This document shows, piece by piece, positions 38,972 through 48,744 of a DNA stretch of 60,487 nt. The notes below the pieces were generated by a model. That model ran no database searches. It saw only the letters and a program-made list of their open reading frames with translations, and was not told the DNA's origin. Each line of letters opens with the position of its first letter. The stretch's first letter is position 1. Position numbers and translations under genes: made by a program. Source of the stretch: Brevibacillus_F sp035644815 (GTDB taxonomy: Bacteria; Bacillota; Bacilli; Brevibacillales; Brevibacillaceae); the NCBI GenBank assembly GCA_035644815.1, contig DASQNU010000218.1, forward strand, positions 1 to 60,487, in the 5' to 3' direction.

Positions 38972-41900
38972 ATGCAAGTCATCATTCATCCAATAAAAGA
39001 GGATACGCAGTTTGGCACCATCGTTGCCGGTCTGTCACGGGGACTCCATGAGCAGCTGGTATCAGGGTTGGCAGGGTCCTCCAGGCAAGCATTGATGGCC
39101 GCTTTGCACCAGGCAACGGAGCGACCGATATGCGTAGTCACGCACAATATGTTTCAGGCGCAAAAGGTGTATGAGGACCTGACCGAGCTGGTTCCAGCCG
39201 ATCGTATTCTCTTGTATCCGGCAAATGAGCTGGTAGGGTCCGAATTGGCGATTGCCAGTCCAGAGATGCTGGCTCAGCGCATCCAGGTACTCAACCGTTT
39301 AGCCCAAGGCTTTACGGGTATTTTGGTCGCGCCTTTTGCCGGCCTGCGCAGACTAGTTGTCCCCTCTGAGGTCTGGAAGAAATCCCAGATTACTTTGCAG
39401 ACAGGCCAAGAGCTAGATGTGGAGCAGTTTTTACTTGATTTGATCGAATTGGGCTACGAGCGTGTCGATATGGTGGAGCGCAAAGGCGAAATGAGCGTGC
39501 GCGGGGGCATCATCGACCTGTATCCGATCGATTCTGACTGGCCGATCCGTATCGAGCTGTTCGATGTGGACATTGACTCGATCCGCACCTTTGACATGGC
39601 GACACAGCGTTCGCATGAGAGTGTGCAAACCTTTATCATTGGCCCAGCCAAGGAAATGATCGTTTCGACAAAAGTGCTGCAGGAATCAGCACTGCGTCTT
39701 GAGAAAAAGCTGGGGGAATCCCTGGAAAAATTAAAGGACAGCAAGGCCAAGGACAAAATGATGGAGCGCATTGGCGGCGATGCGGAGCGGATGAAGGAAG
39801 GACAGCGTCTGCCGCATCTGTATGCGTACATTTCGGCCATTTATCCAACTGCCGAAACGATCCTGTCCTATATGCCCAAGGAAACGTTCCTGCTGGTTGA
39901 TGAACCATCCCGTGTGATTGAAACAGCCGCACAGCTGCAAAAGGAAGAAGCGGAATGGATGACCTCCCGCATTGCGGAAGGCGAACATATGGGGAATCTG
40001 ATTCTGTCACAATCGTATGAAGAGATCATGACGCAGCGTGGAAGACAACTGGTGTACATGTCCTTGTTTTTGCGGCAAACGCCGAAAACGCAGCCGCAGA
40101 ACATCGTCAACTGGACATGCCGCACGATGCAAAATTTCCACGGGCAAATGAACGTGTTAAAAAGCGAGCTGAACCGCTGGATCAAAGCGCAGGACCAGAT
40201 TGTCTTCGTCGCGGCGGATAGCGAGCGGGCCAAGCGACTGGAGCGCGTGCTGCATGACTATGAGATGGAGGCAGATCTGCTGACGGAGAAAGTCGAAACG
40301 ATTCCGCCGGGACGTCCGACCATCATCATCGGAAACCTGCAAACCGGTTTTGAGCTGCCGATGAACAAGCTGGTGGTGATCACCGAAGGCGAAGTATTCA
40401 CGGCCAAGCAGCGCAAAGCACGCAAGGTGCAGCAGCCGATGAACAATGCCGAGCGGATCAAAAACTATCTGGAGCTGAAACCTGGCGATTATGTGGTCCA
40501 TATCAACCATGGGATCGGGAAGTATCTCGGGATTGATACAAAAGAGATTCTCGGCATTCACAAGGATTATTTGCATATCCGCTATGCGGGCGGCGACAGC
40601 CTGTTTGTGCCGATCGAGCAGATTGACCACGTGCAAAAGTATGTAGCCAGTGAAGAGAGCGAGCCGAAGATCTACAGTCTCGGAGGCAGTGAATGGAAGC
40701 GCGTCAAAAACAAAGTACAGTCCTCGGTCAAGGACATTGCGGAGGACTTAATCAAGCTGTATGCAGCTAGGGAAGCGGCTGTCGGTCACGCTTTTACGCG
40801 TGATACGGAAGAGCAGCGGGAATTTGAAGCGATGTTTCCGTATCAGGAAACTGCCGACCAGATTCGCGCGATTCAGGAAGTCAAAAGCGATATGGAACGA
40901 AGACGCCCGATGGATCGTCTTGTATGTGGGGATGTAGGTTACGGTAAGACCGAGGTAGCGATCCGGGCTGCATTCAAGGCCGTGATGGATGGCAAGCAGG
41001 TAGCCGTGCTGGTGCCAACCACGATTTTGGCTCAACAGCATTATGAGACCTTCCGAGAGCGCTTTGCCGATTTCCCGATTCGGGTAGAGGTGCTGAGCCG
41101 TTTCCGTTCGCGCAAAGAGCAAAATGCCACCATGAAGGGTTTAAAGGATGGCACCGTGGATGTCGTCATCGGTACCCATCGTGTCCTGTCCAAAGACATT
41201 CAATTCCGTGATTTGGGGCTCCTGATCGTGGACGAGGAGCAGCGCTTTGGGGTGAGTCACAAAGAGAAGCTGAAACAGTTCAAAACCAATGTAGACGTAC
41301 TCACGCTGACCGCGACGCCGATTCCGCGCACCTTGCACATGTCGATGCTCGGAGTAAGGGATCTCTCCGTCATCGAGACACCGCCAGAAAATCGTTTCCC
41401 TGTGCAAACCTATGTGATGGAATACAGTGCATCGCTGGTACGGGAAGCGATCGAGCGTGAGCTGGCACGTGGCGGACAGGTATTTTTCCTGTACAACATG
41501 GTGCAAGGGATCGAACAGATGGCGGAGCAGATCTCGGCGCTGGTCCCTGATGCCAAAGTAGCTGTGGCGCATGGACAAATGAACGAGGGAGAGCTGGAAG
41601 GCGTCATTCTCGACTTCTTGGAAGGCAACTCCGATGTGCTGGTCAGTACGACGATCATTGAAACCGGCGTGGATATTCCGAACGTCAATACGCTGATTAT
41701 CTACAACGCCGACCGGATGGGCTTGTCCCAGCTCTATCAATTGCGCGGTCGCGTTGGCCGTTCCAACCGGATCGCGTATGCGTATTTCACTTACCAGCGG
41801 GATAAGGTCTTGACTGAGGTGGCAGAGAAGCGTTTGCAGGCAATCAAGGAGTTTACGGAGCTTGGTTCTGGCTTTAAAATCGCGATGCGCGACTTATCGA

Positions 41901-42520
41901 TCCGTGGTGCTGGTAATCTGCTCGGTGCCGAACAGCATGGTTTCATCAATTCCGTCGGGTTTGACCTGTACAGCCAGATGCTGAAAGAGGCCATTGATGA
42001 GTTGAAGGGGGAAGCGAAGAAGGAAGCTCCTCCGGCAGTGGAGATCAACCTGCACGTGGATGCTTACATCCCATCACTCTACATCACCGACAGCCGACAA
42101 AAAATCGAGATGTACAAAAAATTTGTGGCCGTCACCACCTTGGAAGATGTGGATGATTTGGCCGAGGAGCTCATTGACCGTTTTGGCGATCTGCCGAGAC
42201 CGGTCGAAAACCTGCTGACAATCTCCAGACTACGTGTGTACGCGATGCAGCACAATATTACAGAGATCAGTCAAAAGGATCCTGAAGTGATCAAGCTCTT
42301 TTTGGATCCAAGCCAAAATAACAACATTGATGGCGGTGCCTTGTTCGCTTTGACCGGAGATTGGGGCAGACGCGTAGGCTTGTCGGGTGGACAACAGATT
42401 GTCATTACTGTTAAAGTAAAAGGGTTGAGCGAAGATGAAGGCGTGAAGTTAGTGGAAAAGCTGCTCAGCCAATTTCACATGGTGCGTAAAGACACCGGTT
42501 CTGGAAGCCCGGTCATGTGA
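38972..42520 (+). CDS. mfd: Transcription-repair coupling factor
   Basis: Removes RNA polymerase stalled at lesions and recruits UvrABC. 1182 residues. The N-terminal UvrB-like region (ELVGSELAIASPEMLAQR) is followed by the RNA-polymerase-binding domain (LKPGDYVVHINHGIGKYLGI) near 500. The RecG-like translocase has Walker A VCGDVGYGKTEVAIRAA and the DEEQ box (IVDEEQRFGV), plus motif V/VI segments VSTTIIETGVDIPN and QLYQLRGRVGRS. The C-terminal autoinhibitory domain D7 completes it. It is full length, with a good AGGAGA site. Confidence 0.98.
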   Translation: MQVIIHPIKEDTQFGTIVAGLSRGLHEQLVSGLAGSSRQALMAALHQATERPICVVTHNMFQAQKVYEDLTELVPADRILLYPANELVGSELAIASPEMLAQRIQVLNRLAQGFTGILVAPFAGLRRLVVPSEVWKKSQITLQTGQELDVEQFLLDLIELGYERVDMVERKGEMSVRGGIIDLYPIDSDWPIRIELFDVDIDSIRTFDMATQRSHESVQTFIIGPAKEMIVSTKVLQESALRLEKKLGESLEKLKDSKAKDKMMERIGGDAERMKEGQRLPHLYAYISAIYPTAETILSYMPKETFLLVDEPSRVIETAAQLQKEEAEWMTSRIAEGEHMGNLILSQSYEEIMTQRGRQLVYMSLFLRQTPKTQPQNIVNWTCRTMQNFHGQMNVLKSELNRWIKAQDQIVFVAADSERAKRLERVLHDYEMEADLLTEKVETIPPGRPTIIIGNLQTGFELPMNKLVVITEGEVFTAKQRKARKVQQPMNNAERIKNYLELKPGDYVVHINHGIGKYLGIDTKEILGIHKDYLHIRYAGGDSLFVPIEQIDHVQKYVASEESEPKIYSLGGSEWKRVKNKVQSSVKDIAEDLIKLYAAREAAVGHAFTRDTEEQREFEAMFPYQETADQIRAIQEVKSDMERRRPMDRLVCGDVGYGKTEVAIRAAFKAVMDGKQVAVLVPTTILAQQHYETFRERFADFPIRVEVLSRFRSRKEQNATMKGLKDGTVDVVIGTHRVLSKDIQFRDLGLLIVDEEQRFGVSHKEKLKQFKTNVDVLTLTATPIPRTLHMSMLGVRDLSVIETPPENRFPVQTYVMEYSASLVREAIERELARGGQVFFLYNMVQGIEQMAEQISALVPDAKVAVAHGQMNEGELEGVILDFLEGNSDVLVSTTIIETGVDIPNVNTLIIYNADRMGLSQLYQLRGRVGRSNRIAYAYFTYQRDKVLTEVAEKRLQAIKEFTELGSGFKIAMRDLSIRGAGNLLGAEQHGFINSVGFDLYSQMLKEAIDELKGEAKKEAPPAVEINLHVDAYIPSLYITDSRQKIEMYKKFVAVTTLEDVDDLAEELIDRFGDLPRPVENLLTISRLRVYAMQHNITEISQKDPEVIKLFLDPSQNNNIDGGALFALTGDWGRRVGLSGGQQIVITVKVKGLSEDEGVKLVEKLLSQFHMVRKDTGSGSPVM

Positions 42521-42552
42521 CCAGCATGCCAGAAGAAGGGAGAATTATTGGG

Positions 42553-43623
42553 ATGAAACGACTCGTAACGTTGATAGCCATTCCCGTGCTTGCTTTAGGA
42601 ATCCTGAGCGGCTGCGGAAAAGACGATGAAAAGGCAGCAGCTCCTGCCGATCAAGCGAATGCGTCACAACCAGCTGCAGGCGGCGAACAGCCAGCCGATG
42701 CAAACGATCCATTGGCACAATTTCCTCCGGTTAAGCTTGGTTTCAAAGTGGAAGACGATGCAGCTGTTGTTGAATACCAAGGAGGCAAGCTGACTGGTAA
42801 GGAATTTACCGAATTTCTGAAAGTCATCAGCTTCTTGAATCCGCCGCAACGTCAAATGATTGAGATGGCCGATCAGGAAACCTTAAAAACATATGCTCGT
42901 GAGTATACGGCAACCAAAATCCTTGCTTCCCGAGCAGATGATGCGATTCGTAAGCAAGCTGACACGGATTCGGCCACCAGCTTTGAAATGGTAAAAGGAC
43001 AATATCTCTCCCTTTTGGGTAAAGATGAGAAACAGTTTGATACCCTGATGCAAAAGCATGGCTTGAGCAAAGAGCAGGTCATCACGCAAATGTCCATGAT
43101 CAATGCCTCCATCGGCGTGCTGAAAAAGAACATCCAAGACGCTGATTTGCAAAAGCAATATGACCAAGCGGACAAAGCGAGCTTCACAACCGCATCGGTT
43201 CGCCACATTTTGATTTCTACCGAGACCCGTAAGCCAGAAGAAGCCTTGAAGCTGGCCAACGACCTGGTTGCCCGCATTAAGAAGGGTGAAGATTTTGCGG
43301 CTTTAGCCAAACAACATACGGATGACCCAGGCAGCAAGGAATCGGGCGGACTGTATGAAAACGCAGATGTCACCCAATGGGTACCTGAGTTCAAGGATGC
43401 TGCGTTGAAGCAGCCCGTTGGACAAGTTGGTGAGCCGGTGAAGACCGATTTCGGCTACCATGTGATCCGTGTGGAAGACCGTAAAGTAAAAACATTTGAA
43501 GAAGCCAAAGACTCACTCCGTCAGCAAGCGCTGGAAAAGAATTACGGAGAGTTTGTAAATACCGAAATGGAAAAGTTGGTTACCAAGTGGAACATTCCAC
43601 AGCCGACAACACCAGCTTCCTAA
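42553..43623 (+). CDS. PrsA-like lipoprotein foldase (parvulin type)
   Basis: 356 residues. The lipoprotein signal ends in LSGC with lipidated Cys21. A linker rich in Ala, Pro and Gln is followed by a helical N-terminal chaperone part and a parvulin PPIase domain (about 200-305: ASVRHILIST, GEDFAALAKQHTDDPGSKESGGLYE, FGYHVIRVEDR). PrsA proteins fold exported proteins on the outer side of the membrane. The ATG at 42553 is set by the signal peptide and AGGGAG; the longer frame starting at 42517 overlaps mfd. In B. subtilis no foldase gene lies between mfd and spoVT. Confidence 0.9.
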   Translation: MKRLVTLIAIPVLALGILSGCGKDDEKAAAPADQANASQPAAGGEQPADANDPLAQFPPVKLGFKVEDDAAVVEYQGGKLTGKEFTEFLKVISFLNPPQRQMIEMADQETLKTYAREYTATKILASRADDAIRKQADTDSATSFEMVKGQYLSLLGKDEKQFDTLMQKHGLSKEQVITQMSMINASIGVLKKNIQDADLQKQYDQADKASFTTASVRHILISTETRKPEEALKLANDLVARIKKGEDFAALAKQHTDDPGSKESGGLYENADVTQWVPEFKDAALKQPVGQVGEPVKTDFGYHVIRVEDRKVKTFEEAKDSLRQQALEKNYGEFVNTEMEKLVTKWNIPQPTTPAS

Positions 43624-43642
43624 GGCAAAGAGGCTTGAGAGA

Positions 43643-43674
43643 AACAGGGAATCATTGGGATTCCCTGTTTTTTC
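43643..43674 (+). terminator. Intrinsic terminator after the PrsA-like gene
   Basis: AACAGGGAATC (43643-43653) pairs with GATTCCCTGTT (43659-43669), followed by TTTTT. Confidence 0.88.
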
Positions 43675-43682
43675 GTGTACTC

Positions 43683-43711
43683 GCATATTCTTCAAAACGA
43701 GGAGAATACTA
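43683..43711 (+). promoter_or_regulatory. Sigma-G-type promoter of spoVT
   Basis: GCATA (43683-43687), 17 bp, AATACTA (43705-43711) against consensus GHATR-N17/18-CATNNTA: one mismatch, in the first base of the -10. spoVT is sigma-G dependent in B. subtilis. It implies a leader of about 145 nt. Confidence 0.55.
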
Positions 43712-43863
43712 TAGTCACTCGCTACCGCCCGGGGGAGAGTGTAAAAAGGGAATTGGCAAACTTTGAGGCATCGATGGGATAGTTAATTTTAGGTGTCATA
43801 GGAGAAAATACAGGTAACCCGGTAAAAGACTCACAACCCAATTTCTCAAGAAAGCGAGGCAAC

Positions 43864-44412
43864 ATGAATATGAAAGCAACTGGTATCGTTCGTCGAATTG
43901 ACGACCTCGGACGGGTCGTGATTCCAAAAGAGATCCGTCGTACGCTGCGCATTCGTGAAGGCGACCCACTTGAGATTTTTGTCGATCGTGATGGGGAAGT
44001 TATTTTGAAGAAATATTCGCCAATTGGCGAACTCGGCGATTTTGCAAAAGAGTATGCCGATTCACTTTATGAAAGCTTGAATCACATTGTATTGATATCG
44101 GACCGAGATACTGTCATCGCAGTTGCAGGTGCTTCCAAGAAGGAATACTTGGAGAAGCCAGTCGGCAATATCGTGGAGAAATGCTTGGAAGACCGCAAGA
44201 GCCGGGTAGAAAAGAACAGTGGCCAATACGAGATCATTCGCGATATGAACGAGCAGTACTCCTCCTTTGTAGTATCACCGATCGTAGCGGGTGGGGATCC
44301 AATCGGAGCGGTGATCCTGGTAAGCAAGACCGATACATCCAAGATGAGCGATCTGGAAGTGAAAATGGCAGAGACCGCAGCTGGTTTTTTGGCCAAACAG
44401 ATGGAGCAATAG
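43864..44412 (+). CDS. spoVT: Stage V sporulation regulator SpoVT
   Basis: 182 residues. An AbrB-type DNA-binding domain (ATGIVRRIDDLGRVVIPKEIRRTLRIREGDPLEIFVD) is followed by a GAF domain (about 55-180, with SSFVVSPIVAGGDPIGAVILVSK). SpoVT modulates sigma-G-dependent genes in the forespore. This is the second AbrB-fold protein of the window, beside AbrB itself. The start is the ATG at 43864 or at 43870. A terminator follows. Confidence 0.96.
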   Translation: MNMKATGIVRRIDDLGRVVIPKEIRRTLRIREGDPLEIFVDRDGEVILKKYSPIGELGDFAKEYADSLYESLNHIVLISDRDTVIAVAGASKKEYLEKPVGNIVEKCLEDRKSRVEKNSGQYEIIRDMNEQYSSFVVSPIVAGGDPIGAVILVSKTDTSKMSDLEVKMAETAAGFLAKQMEQ

Positions 44413-44420
44413 CAGAAAGG

Positions 44421-44452
44421 ACAGTCTCGCTGAAGCGGGGCTGTTTTTTTGC
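44421..44452 (+). terminator. Intrinsic terminator of spoVT
   Basis: ACAGTCTCGC (44421-44430) pairs with GCGGGGCTGT (44435-44444) across a TGAA loop, followed by TTTTTTT. Confidence 0.88.
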
Positions 44453-44533
44453 GTGCTCGCCAGGGTAAGTGGGATTTGCTGGTGATTGTGGTATAATGTA
44501 CGAAGCTTTTGCTCGAGAGGAGAACAACCTTAC

Positions 44534-46162
44534 ATGTCTGACAGAAGTTCTGCCCATTTTGTAAAAGGAGCAGCGATCCTCGGCATTGCTGGATTATTAT
44601 CCAAATTGCTCGGTGCTGTTTACCGTATTCCGTATCAAAATATCGCCGGTGATATCGGCTTGTACGTCTATATGCAGGTTTATCCACTTTATACGACTCT
44701 GCTGATACTGGCGACAGCTGGCTTTCCGATTGCGATTTCCAAGCTGGTATCAGAAAGGTTGGCTGTAGGAGATGCTTATGGTGCAAGAAAAGCGTTTCGC
44801 GTAGCCAGCATTACCTTATTTATTTTGGGACTGGTTTTCTTTTTGCTTCTGTATACGGGAGCACCGCTCGTCGCCGATTTCATGGGAGATGAACAGCTGA
44901 CGATGCCGCTTCGCGCGGTTGCTTGGTCCTTACCTTTGGTCCCGATCGCGGCCATTATGCGCGGTTACTTTCAGGGACAGCAAAATATGGTGCCCACTGG
45001 CGTATCGCAGGTAGTGGAGCAGTTAATTCGGGTGATTTTTATCCTGATCGCGGCCTACTGGGCGATGATGGTGTACCAGGATGCCTATTTGGCGGGTACG
45101 GGTGCCGTGTTTGCGGCGTTTCCGGGTGCAGTGACCGCCGTCATCGTATTGTTGGTGTATTGGCGCAGAAACGCTCGTAAACAAAATCAGGATAGTGCAG
45201 AAATCAAGCCTACGGAAAACAGTTGGACCACCAGAGAAGTGCTGCGCAGCCTGATCTATTATGCGCTTCCGATTTGTCTCGGGGCGCTGGTCCTGCCGCT
45301 TATTCCGCTGGTTGATTCCGTTACCGTGGTGAATATGCTGCAGTACAGCGGGATGGATGAGGAGATGGCCAAGGTCGTCAAAGGGGCATTTGACCGTGGA
45401 CAACCGTTGATTCAATTCGGTACGTTTTTTGCCACTTCGCTTTCCTTGGCTTTGGTTCCGGCGATCAGTGAGGCCGTAGCGCAGGGGCAGCATCGGGTGA
45501 TTGCCTCGCGTACGGAGGTTGCGTTGCGCTTGACCAGCTTGCTCGGCATTCCGGCTTCCTTTGGTCTTGCGCTTCTGGCGGAGCCTGTGAACGTGATGTT
45601 ATATGGAGACACAAAAGGGACAGAGGCACTCGCCATCCAATCCTTTACGATCTTTTTTGCGACTTTGTCGATCGCAACCTCCGGGATCCTACAAGGACTC
45701 GGACAAGTCATGCTGCCCGCCCGTCATCTGTTTGTCGGGGTAGTCATCAAGCTCATGCTGAATCTCATGCTGGTCCCGTTGGCGGGGATCTCGGGAGCGG
45801 CTCTCGCAACGGTGGTCGCTTACATGGTGGCAATGATGTTAAATATGCGGGGAATTGCGAAGCATACAGGTGTCGTGATCAGTGTGCGAAACATTATCGG
45901 GAAACCGTTGCTTGCAGCTTTGTGCATGACAGCGGTAGTCATTTTGGTGGAATGGGCGACAGCATCCGTGTTAGGCAGTTTCGTCCAGTCTACTCGTCTC
46001 TTGCATACGCTGGTAGCCTTGGCTGCTGTGGGCAGCGGGGCGCTCGTATATTTGCTGGCACTCTTGAAAACAGGCGGCTTGACGAAGGAAGACATGCGCT
46101 TTTTGCCAAAGGGCGGCAAATTAAGCGCACTATTGATTCGTCTGCGATTACTGCGCGGGTAA
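44534..46162 (+). CDS. SpoVB/YabM-like lipid flippase-type membrane protein
   Basis: 542 residues with about 14 membrane segments, of the MviN/MATE-like polysaccharide-biosynthesis family that includes SpoVB and YabM. The N-terminal KGAAILGIAGLLSKLLGAVYRIPYQNIAG is typical. Some members flip lipid II or related lipid-linked sugars. Its place between spoVT and yabN matches B. subtilis yabM. The ATG at 44534 is used because AGAGGAGA lies upstream; the longer frame lacks a ribosome site. Confidence 0.92.
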   Translation: MSDRSSAHFVKGAAILGIAGLLSKLLGAVYRIPYQNIAGDIGLYVYMQVYPLYTTLLILATAGFPIAISKLVSERLAVGDAYGARKAFRVASITLFILGLVFFLLLYTGAPLVADFMGDEQLTMPLRAVAWSLPLVPIAAIMRGYFQGQQNMVPTGVSQVVEQLIRVIFILIAAYWAMMVYQDAYLAGTGAVFAAFPGAVTAVIVLLVYWRRNARKQNQDSAEIKPTENSWTTREVLRSLIYYALPICLGALVLPLIPLVDSVTVVNMLQYSGMDEEMAKVVKGAFDRGQPLIQFGTFFATSLSLALVPAISEAVAQGQHRVIASRTEVALRLTSLLGIPASFGLALLAEPVNVMLYGDTKGTEALAIQSFTIFFATLSIATSGILQGLGQVMLPARHLFVGVVIKLMLNLMLVPLAGISGAALATVVAYMVAMMLNMRGIAKHTGVVISVRNIIGKPLLAALCMTAVVILVEWATASVLGSFVQSTRLLHTLVALAAVGSGALVYLLALLKTGGLTKEDMRFLPKGGKLSALLIRLRLLRG

Positions 46163-46195
46163 TCATCGATAACAGCGAAAAGGAGTTGAAGGCAA

Positions 46196-47662
46196 ATGAC
46201 AGCTTCCATCCATATCATCGGATTGGGTGCGGGCACGCTTGAGCAGCTTCCGTACGGGATTTACAAGACTGTAAAGGATGCCTCGCATCTTTATTTGCGC
46301 ACGAAGGAGCACCCGGTTGTTACCGAGCTCGTGCAGGAGGGCGTTGCTTTTACCTCTTTTGATGAGATTTATGAAAAGCATGGAGATTTTTCGTCGGTAT
46401 ACGAGGAAATTGCGGAGAACTTGCTGCAGGCTGCGAAAGCGCAAGGCCAGATTATTTATGCAGTACCTGGTCACCCGCTCGTCGCGGAACGGACGGTGCA
46501 ATTATTGCTGGAGCGAGGGGAAGCAAAAGGTGTCGCCATCACGATTGGCGGGGGTCAAAGCTTTCTCGATCCCGTCTTTGCCCGATTGCAAATCGATCCG
46601 ATCGAAGGCTTTGCACTGCTGGATGCGACATCTTTATCTGCACAACAGATCAATCCGTCGCTTCATACCATCATCGCGCAAGTCTATGATCAGCTGACGG
46701 CATCGGATCTCAAGCTGACCCTAATGGAAGTGTTCCCGGATGATTATACGGTCACAGTCGCAACCGCAGTAGGAGCGGGAGAGCTGGAGCGGATTGAGTC
46801 CGTTGCCCTGTACGAGCTGGATCGTGTGGATCATCTTGGCAATTTGACCGTCGTCTATGTGCCGCCCACACAGGAGGCGGCTGTGCGCAACCGGCAATTT
46901 TCCTACTTGAAAGAAATCGTTGCGATTCTGCGCAGTCCGGAAGGCTGTCCGTGGGATCGGGAGCAGACCCATCAAAGCATCCGCAAAAACTTGATCGAAG
47001 AAGCCTATGAAGTGCTGGAAACTATCGATGATGATGATCCGGATGCGATGTGTGAGGAATTAGGCGACTTGCTGCTGCAGATCATGCTGCACTCCCAGAT
47101 GGCAGCAGAGGATGGCTATTTTAGTGTCGAGGACGTTGTGGCCGCTCTCAATAGCAAGCTGATTCGACGTCACCCCCATGTATTCGGTGAAATGGCGGCC
47201 GAGGATGCCGAAGAGGCTCTGGCAAACTGGGATGAGATCAAGCGCCAGGAAAAAGCGGCAAAAGGTGTAGACGTAGAAGCGCAGTCCAAGCTGGCAGGAA
47301 TCCCACGTGAACTGCCTGCCCTGATGTATGCCTACAAGCTCCAGAAGAAAGCGGCTGGCGTAGGCTTTGACTGGGACAACGTGGATGATGTGTACAAAAA
47401 AATCGAAGAAGAATACAAGGAAGTGCGGGAAGCTTCCCCCGAGGAGCGTGCGGGTGAGCTTGGAGACTTGCTCTTTGCCGTAGTGAATCTGGCTCGTTTT
47501 TATAAGGTGGAACCCGAAGAAGCGTTAAGCATGACCAACCGCAAGTTCAAGCAGCGCTTTTCATATATCGAGCAAAAGCTGCGTGAAGCGAAAAAATCGT
47601 TTGACGATACTGATCTAGTGGAGATGGATCGCTGGTGGGAAGAAGCGAAGAAGCAAGGGTAA
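46196..47662 (+). CDS. yabN: YabN: tetrapyrrole methylase domain fused to MazG pyrophosphohydrolase
   Basis: 488 residues. The N-terminal tetrapyrrole-methylase-fold domain (about 1-225) has IHIIGLGAGTLEQLPYG and VPGHPLVAERTVQ. The C-terminal double MazG part (about 240-485) shows CPWDREQTHQSIRKNLIEEAYEV and EELGDLLLQIMLHSQ, then a second copy ending EERAGELGDLLFAVVNLAR. The MazG half hydrolyses nucleoside triphosphates; the methylase half has unknown activity. The same fusion occurs in B. subtilis YabN. rqcP follows 15 bp later. Confidence 0.95.
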   Translation: MTASIHIIGLGAGTLEQLPYGIYKTVKDASHLYLRTKEHPVVTELVQEGVAFTSFDEIYEKHGDFSSVYEEIAENLLQAAKAQGQIIYAVPGHPLVAERTVQLLLERGEAKGVAITIGGGQSFLDPVFARLQIDPIEGFALLDATSLSAQQINPSLHTIIAQVYDQLTASDLKLTLMEVFPDDYTVTVATAVGAGELERIESVALYELDRVDHLGNLTVVYVPPTQEAAVRNRQFSYLKEIVAILRSPEGCPWDREQTHQSIRKNLIEEAYEVLETIDDDDPDAMCEELGDLLLQIMLHSQMAAEDGYFSVEDVVAALNSKLIRRHPHVFGEMAAEDAEEALANWDEIKRQEKAAKGVDVEAQSKLAGIPRELPALMYAYKLQKKAAGVGFDWDNVDDVYKKIEEEYKEVREASPEERAGELGDLLFAVVNLARFYKVEPEEALSMTNRKFKQRFSYIEQKLREAKKSFDDTDLVEMDRWWEEAKKQG

Positions 47663-47677
47663 AAGGGAGGAAGACAG

Positions 47678-47971
47678 ATGAGACTGGATAAATTTTTGAA
47701 AGTGTCGCGGCTGATTAAACGTCGCACACTGGCCAAGGATGTATGCGATCAAGGGCGCGTGGAGATCAATGACCGCGCTGCGAAGGCATCCAGCAATGTG
47801 AAGATTGGCGATAAACTGTCCATACGGTTTGGTCAGAAGATCGTCTCGGTAAAAGTGGAGGATATCAAGGAGAATCCGCGCAAGGAAGAAGCGGCTACTT
47901 TGTATCAGGTGATCGGGGAAGTACCGGTGCCTCGGGATGAAAAAGAAGAAGACGATTACCTGAGAGGGTAG
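47678..47971 (+). CDS. rqcP: S4-domain ribosome quality-control factor RqcP
   Basis: 97 residues consisting of an S4 RNA-binding domain (MRLDKFLKVSRLIKRRTLAKDVCDQGRVEINDRAAK) and an acidic C-terminal tail (PRDEKEEDDYLRG). In B. subtilis RqcP works with RqcH on stalled 50S subunits to add alanine tails. The position after yabN matches B. subtilis yabO. A terminator follows, beyond which the strand switches. Confidence 0.93.
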   Translation: MRLDKFLKVSRLIKRRTLAKDVCDQGRVEINDRAAKASSNVKIGDKLSIRFGQKIVSVKVEDIKENPRKEEAATLYQVIGEVPVPRDEKEEDDYLRG

Positions 47972-47986
47972 TCGAAGCTTGAAAAG

Positions 47987-48034
47987 ACCACTCGGCGCAG
48001 TGCAAACACACGATGGCCGAGTGGTTTTTATTTT
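47987..48034 (+). terminator. Terminator between rqcP and the SMR genes
   Basis: ACCACTCGGC (47987-47996) pairs perfectly with GCCGAGTGGT (48016-48025), followed by TTTTATTTT. The convergent minus-strand gene ends right here and may use the hairpin too. Confidence 0.82.
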
Positions 48035-48347
48035 AGTGGATCAGCTTCAATCCCGCGACAGCAATAATGACAATGGCAATAAAAAAGAGACGCAGCGCAT
48101 TCTTTGGTTCCTTGTAAAAAACCATCCCGATCACCGTGCTGCCCACCGTGCCGATACCCGTCCATACTGCATAGGCAGTCCCCATCGCAATTTCCTTCAT
48201 GGCAAGGGAGAGGAAGAGGAAGCTCAACAAGAACCCGCCCACCATGATCAAGTAAGAGCGAAAAGACGCTCGCTGATTGACTTGGGTAATGCCAATGACA
48301 CCGACCACTTCAAAGCAGCCGGCGAGAATTAGCCAAAGCCAGCTCAT
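48033..48347 (-). CDS. Small multidrug resistance (Gdx-type) exporter subunit
   Basis: 104 residues with four membrane helices of the SMR family: WLWLILAGCFEVVGV with the conserved membrane glutamate, AMGTAYAVWTGIGTVGSTVIGM and the last helix. It overlaps the other SMR gene upstream by 4 bp (ATG-TGA coupling), so the two are probably a paired heterodimer like YkkC/YkkD. The guanidine-I riboswitch ahead of the pair implies guanidinium export. Confidence 0.93.
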   Translation of the reverse strand: MSWLWLILAGCFEVVGVIGITQVNQRASFRSYLIMVGGFLLSFLFLSLAMKEIAMGTAYAVWTGIGTVGSTVIGMVFYKEPKNALRLFFIAIVIIAVAGLKLIH

Positions 48348-48697
48348 GTAGGTTCCCCTCCTTGTTGCGAATGGTGCTCATGGTCAGGCGTCACGATCTT
48401 CAGCCCGATGATTCCGATTAAAAGCAGCGCAATGAGTCCAATCTTCGTCCATTGAAACGGTTCACCAAACCAGATCATTTCACTGATGACCGTGCCGACT
48501 GTGCCTAATCCGACAAAGACAGCATAAACCGTGCTGGTCGGAAGCTTTTTCCCGGCATGGATCAGCCCGCCGAAGCTGACTGCAATGGCAGTGATGGTGA
48601 TGAGCCAAGTCAAGATACTGTCTGCATGCTTTAAGCCTGCTACCCATATCACCTCAAAAATAGCTGCGACGACTACAAGCAGCCATTGTTTTGTCAT
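48344..48697 (-). CDS. Small multidrug resistance (Gdx-type) exporter subunit
   Basis: 117 residues, four membrane helices. It carries FEVIWVAGLKHADS with the proton-coupling Glu, STVYAVFVGLGTVGTVISEM and a hydrophilic His/Gln tail (PDHEHHSQQGGEPT). The ATG at 48697 has GGGAG upstream. The longer open frame to 48958 runs through the riboswitch and is not real. It is translationally coupled to the second SMR gene. Confidence 0.93.
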   Translation of the reverse strand: MTKQWLLVVVAAIFEVIWVAGLKHADSILTWLITITAIAVSFGGLIHAGKKLPTSTVYAVFVGLGTVGTVISEMIWFGEPFQWTKIGLIALLLIGIIGLKIVTPDHEHHSQQGGEPT

Positions 48698-48744
48698 CTT
48701 TGACAACTCCCTTCTGTTAGTAGTTTTCCCCAGGAAGGACATGA

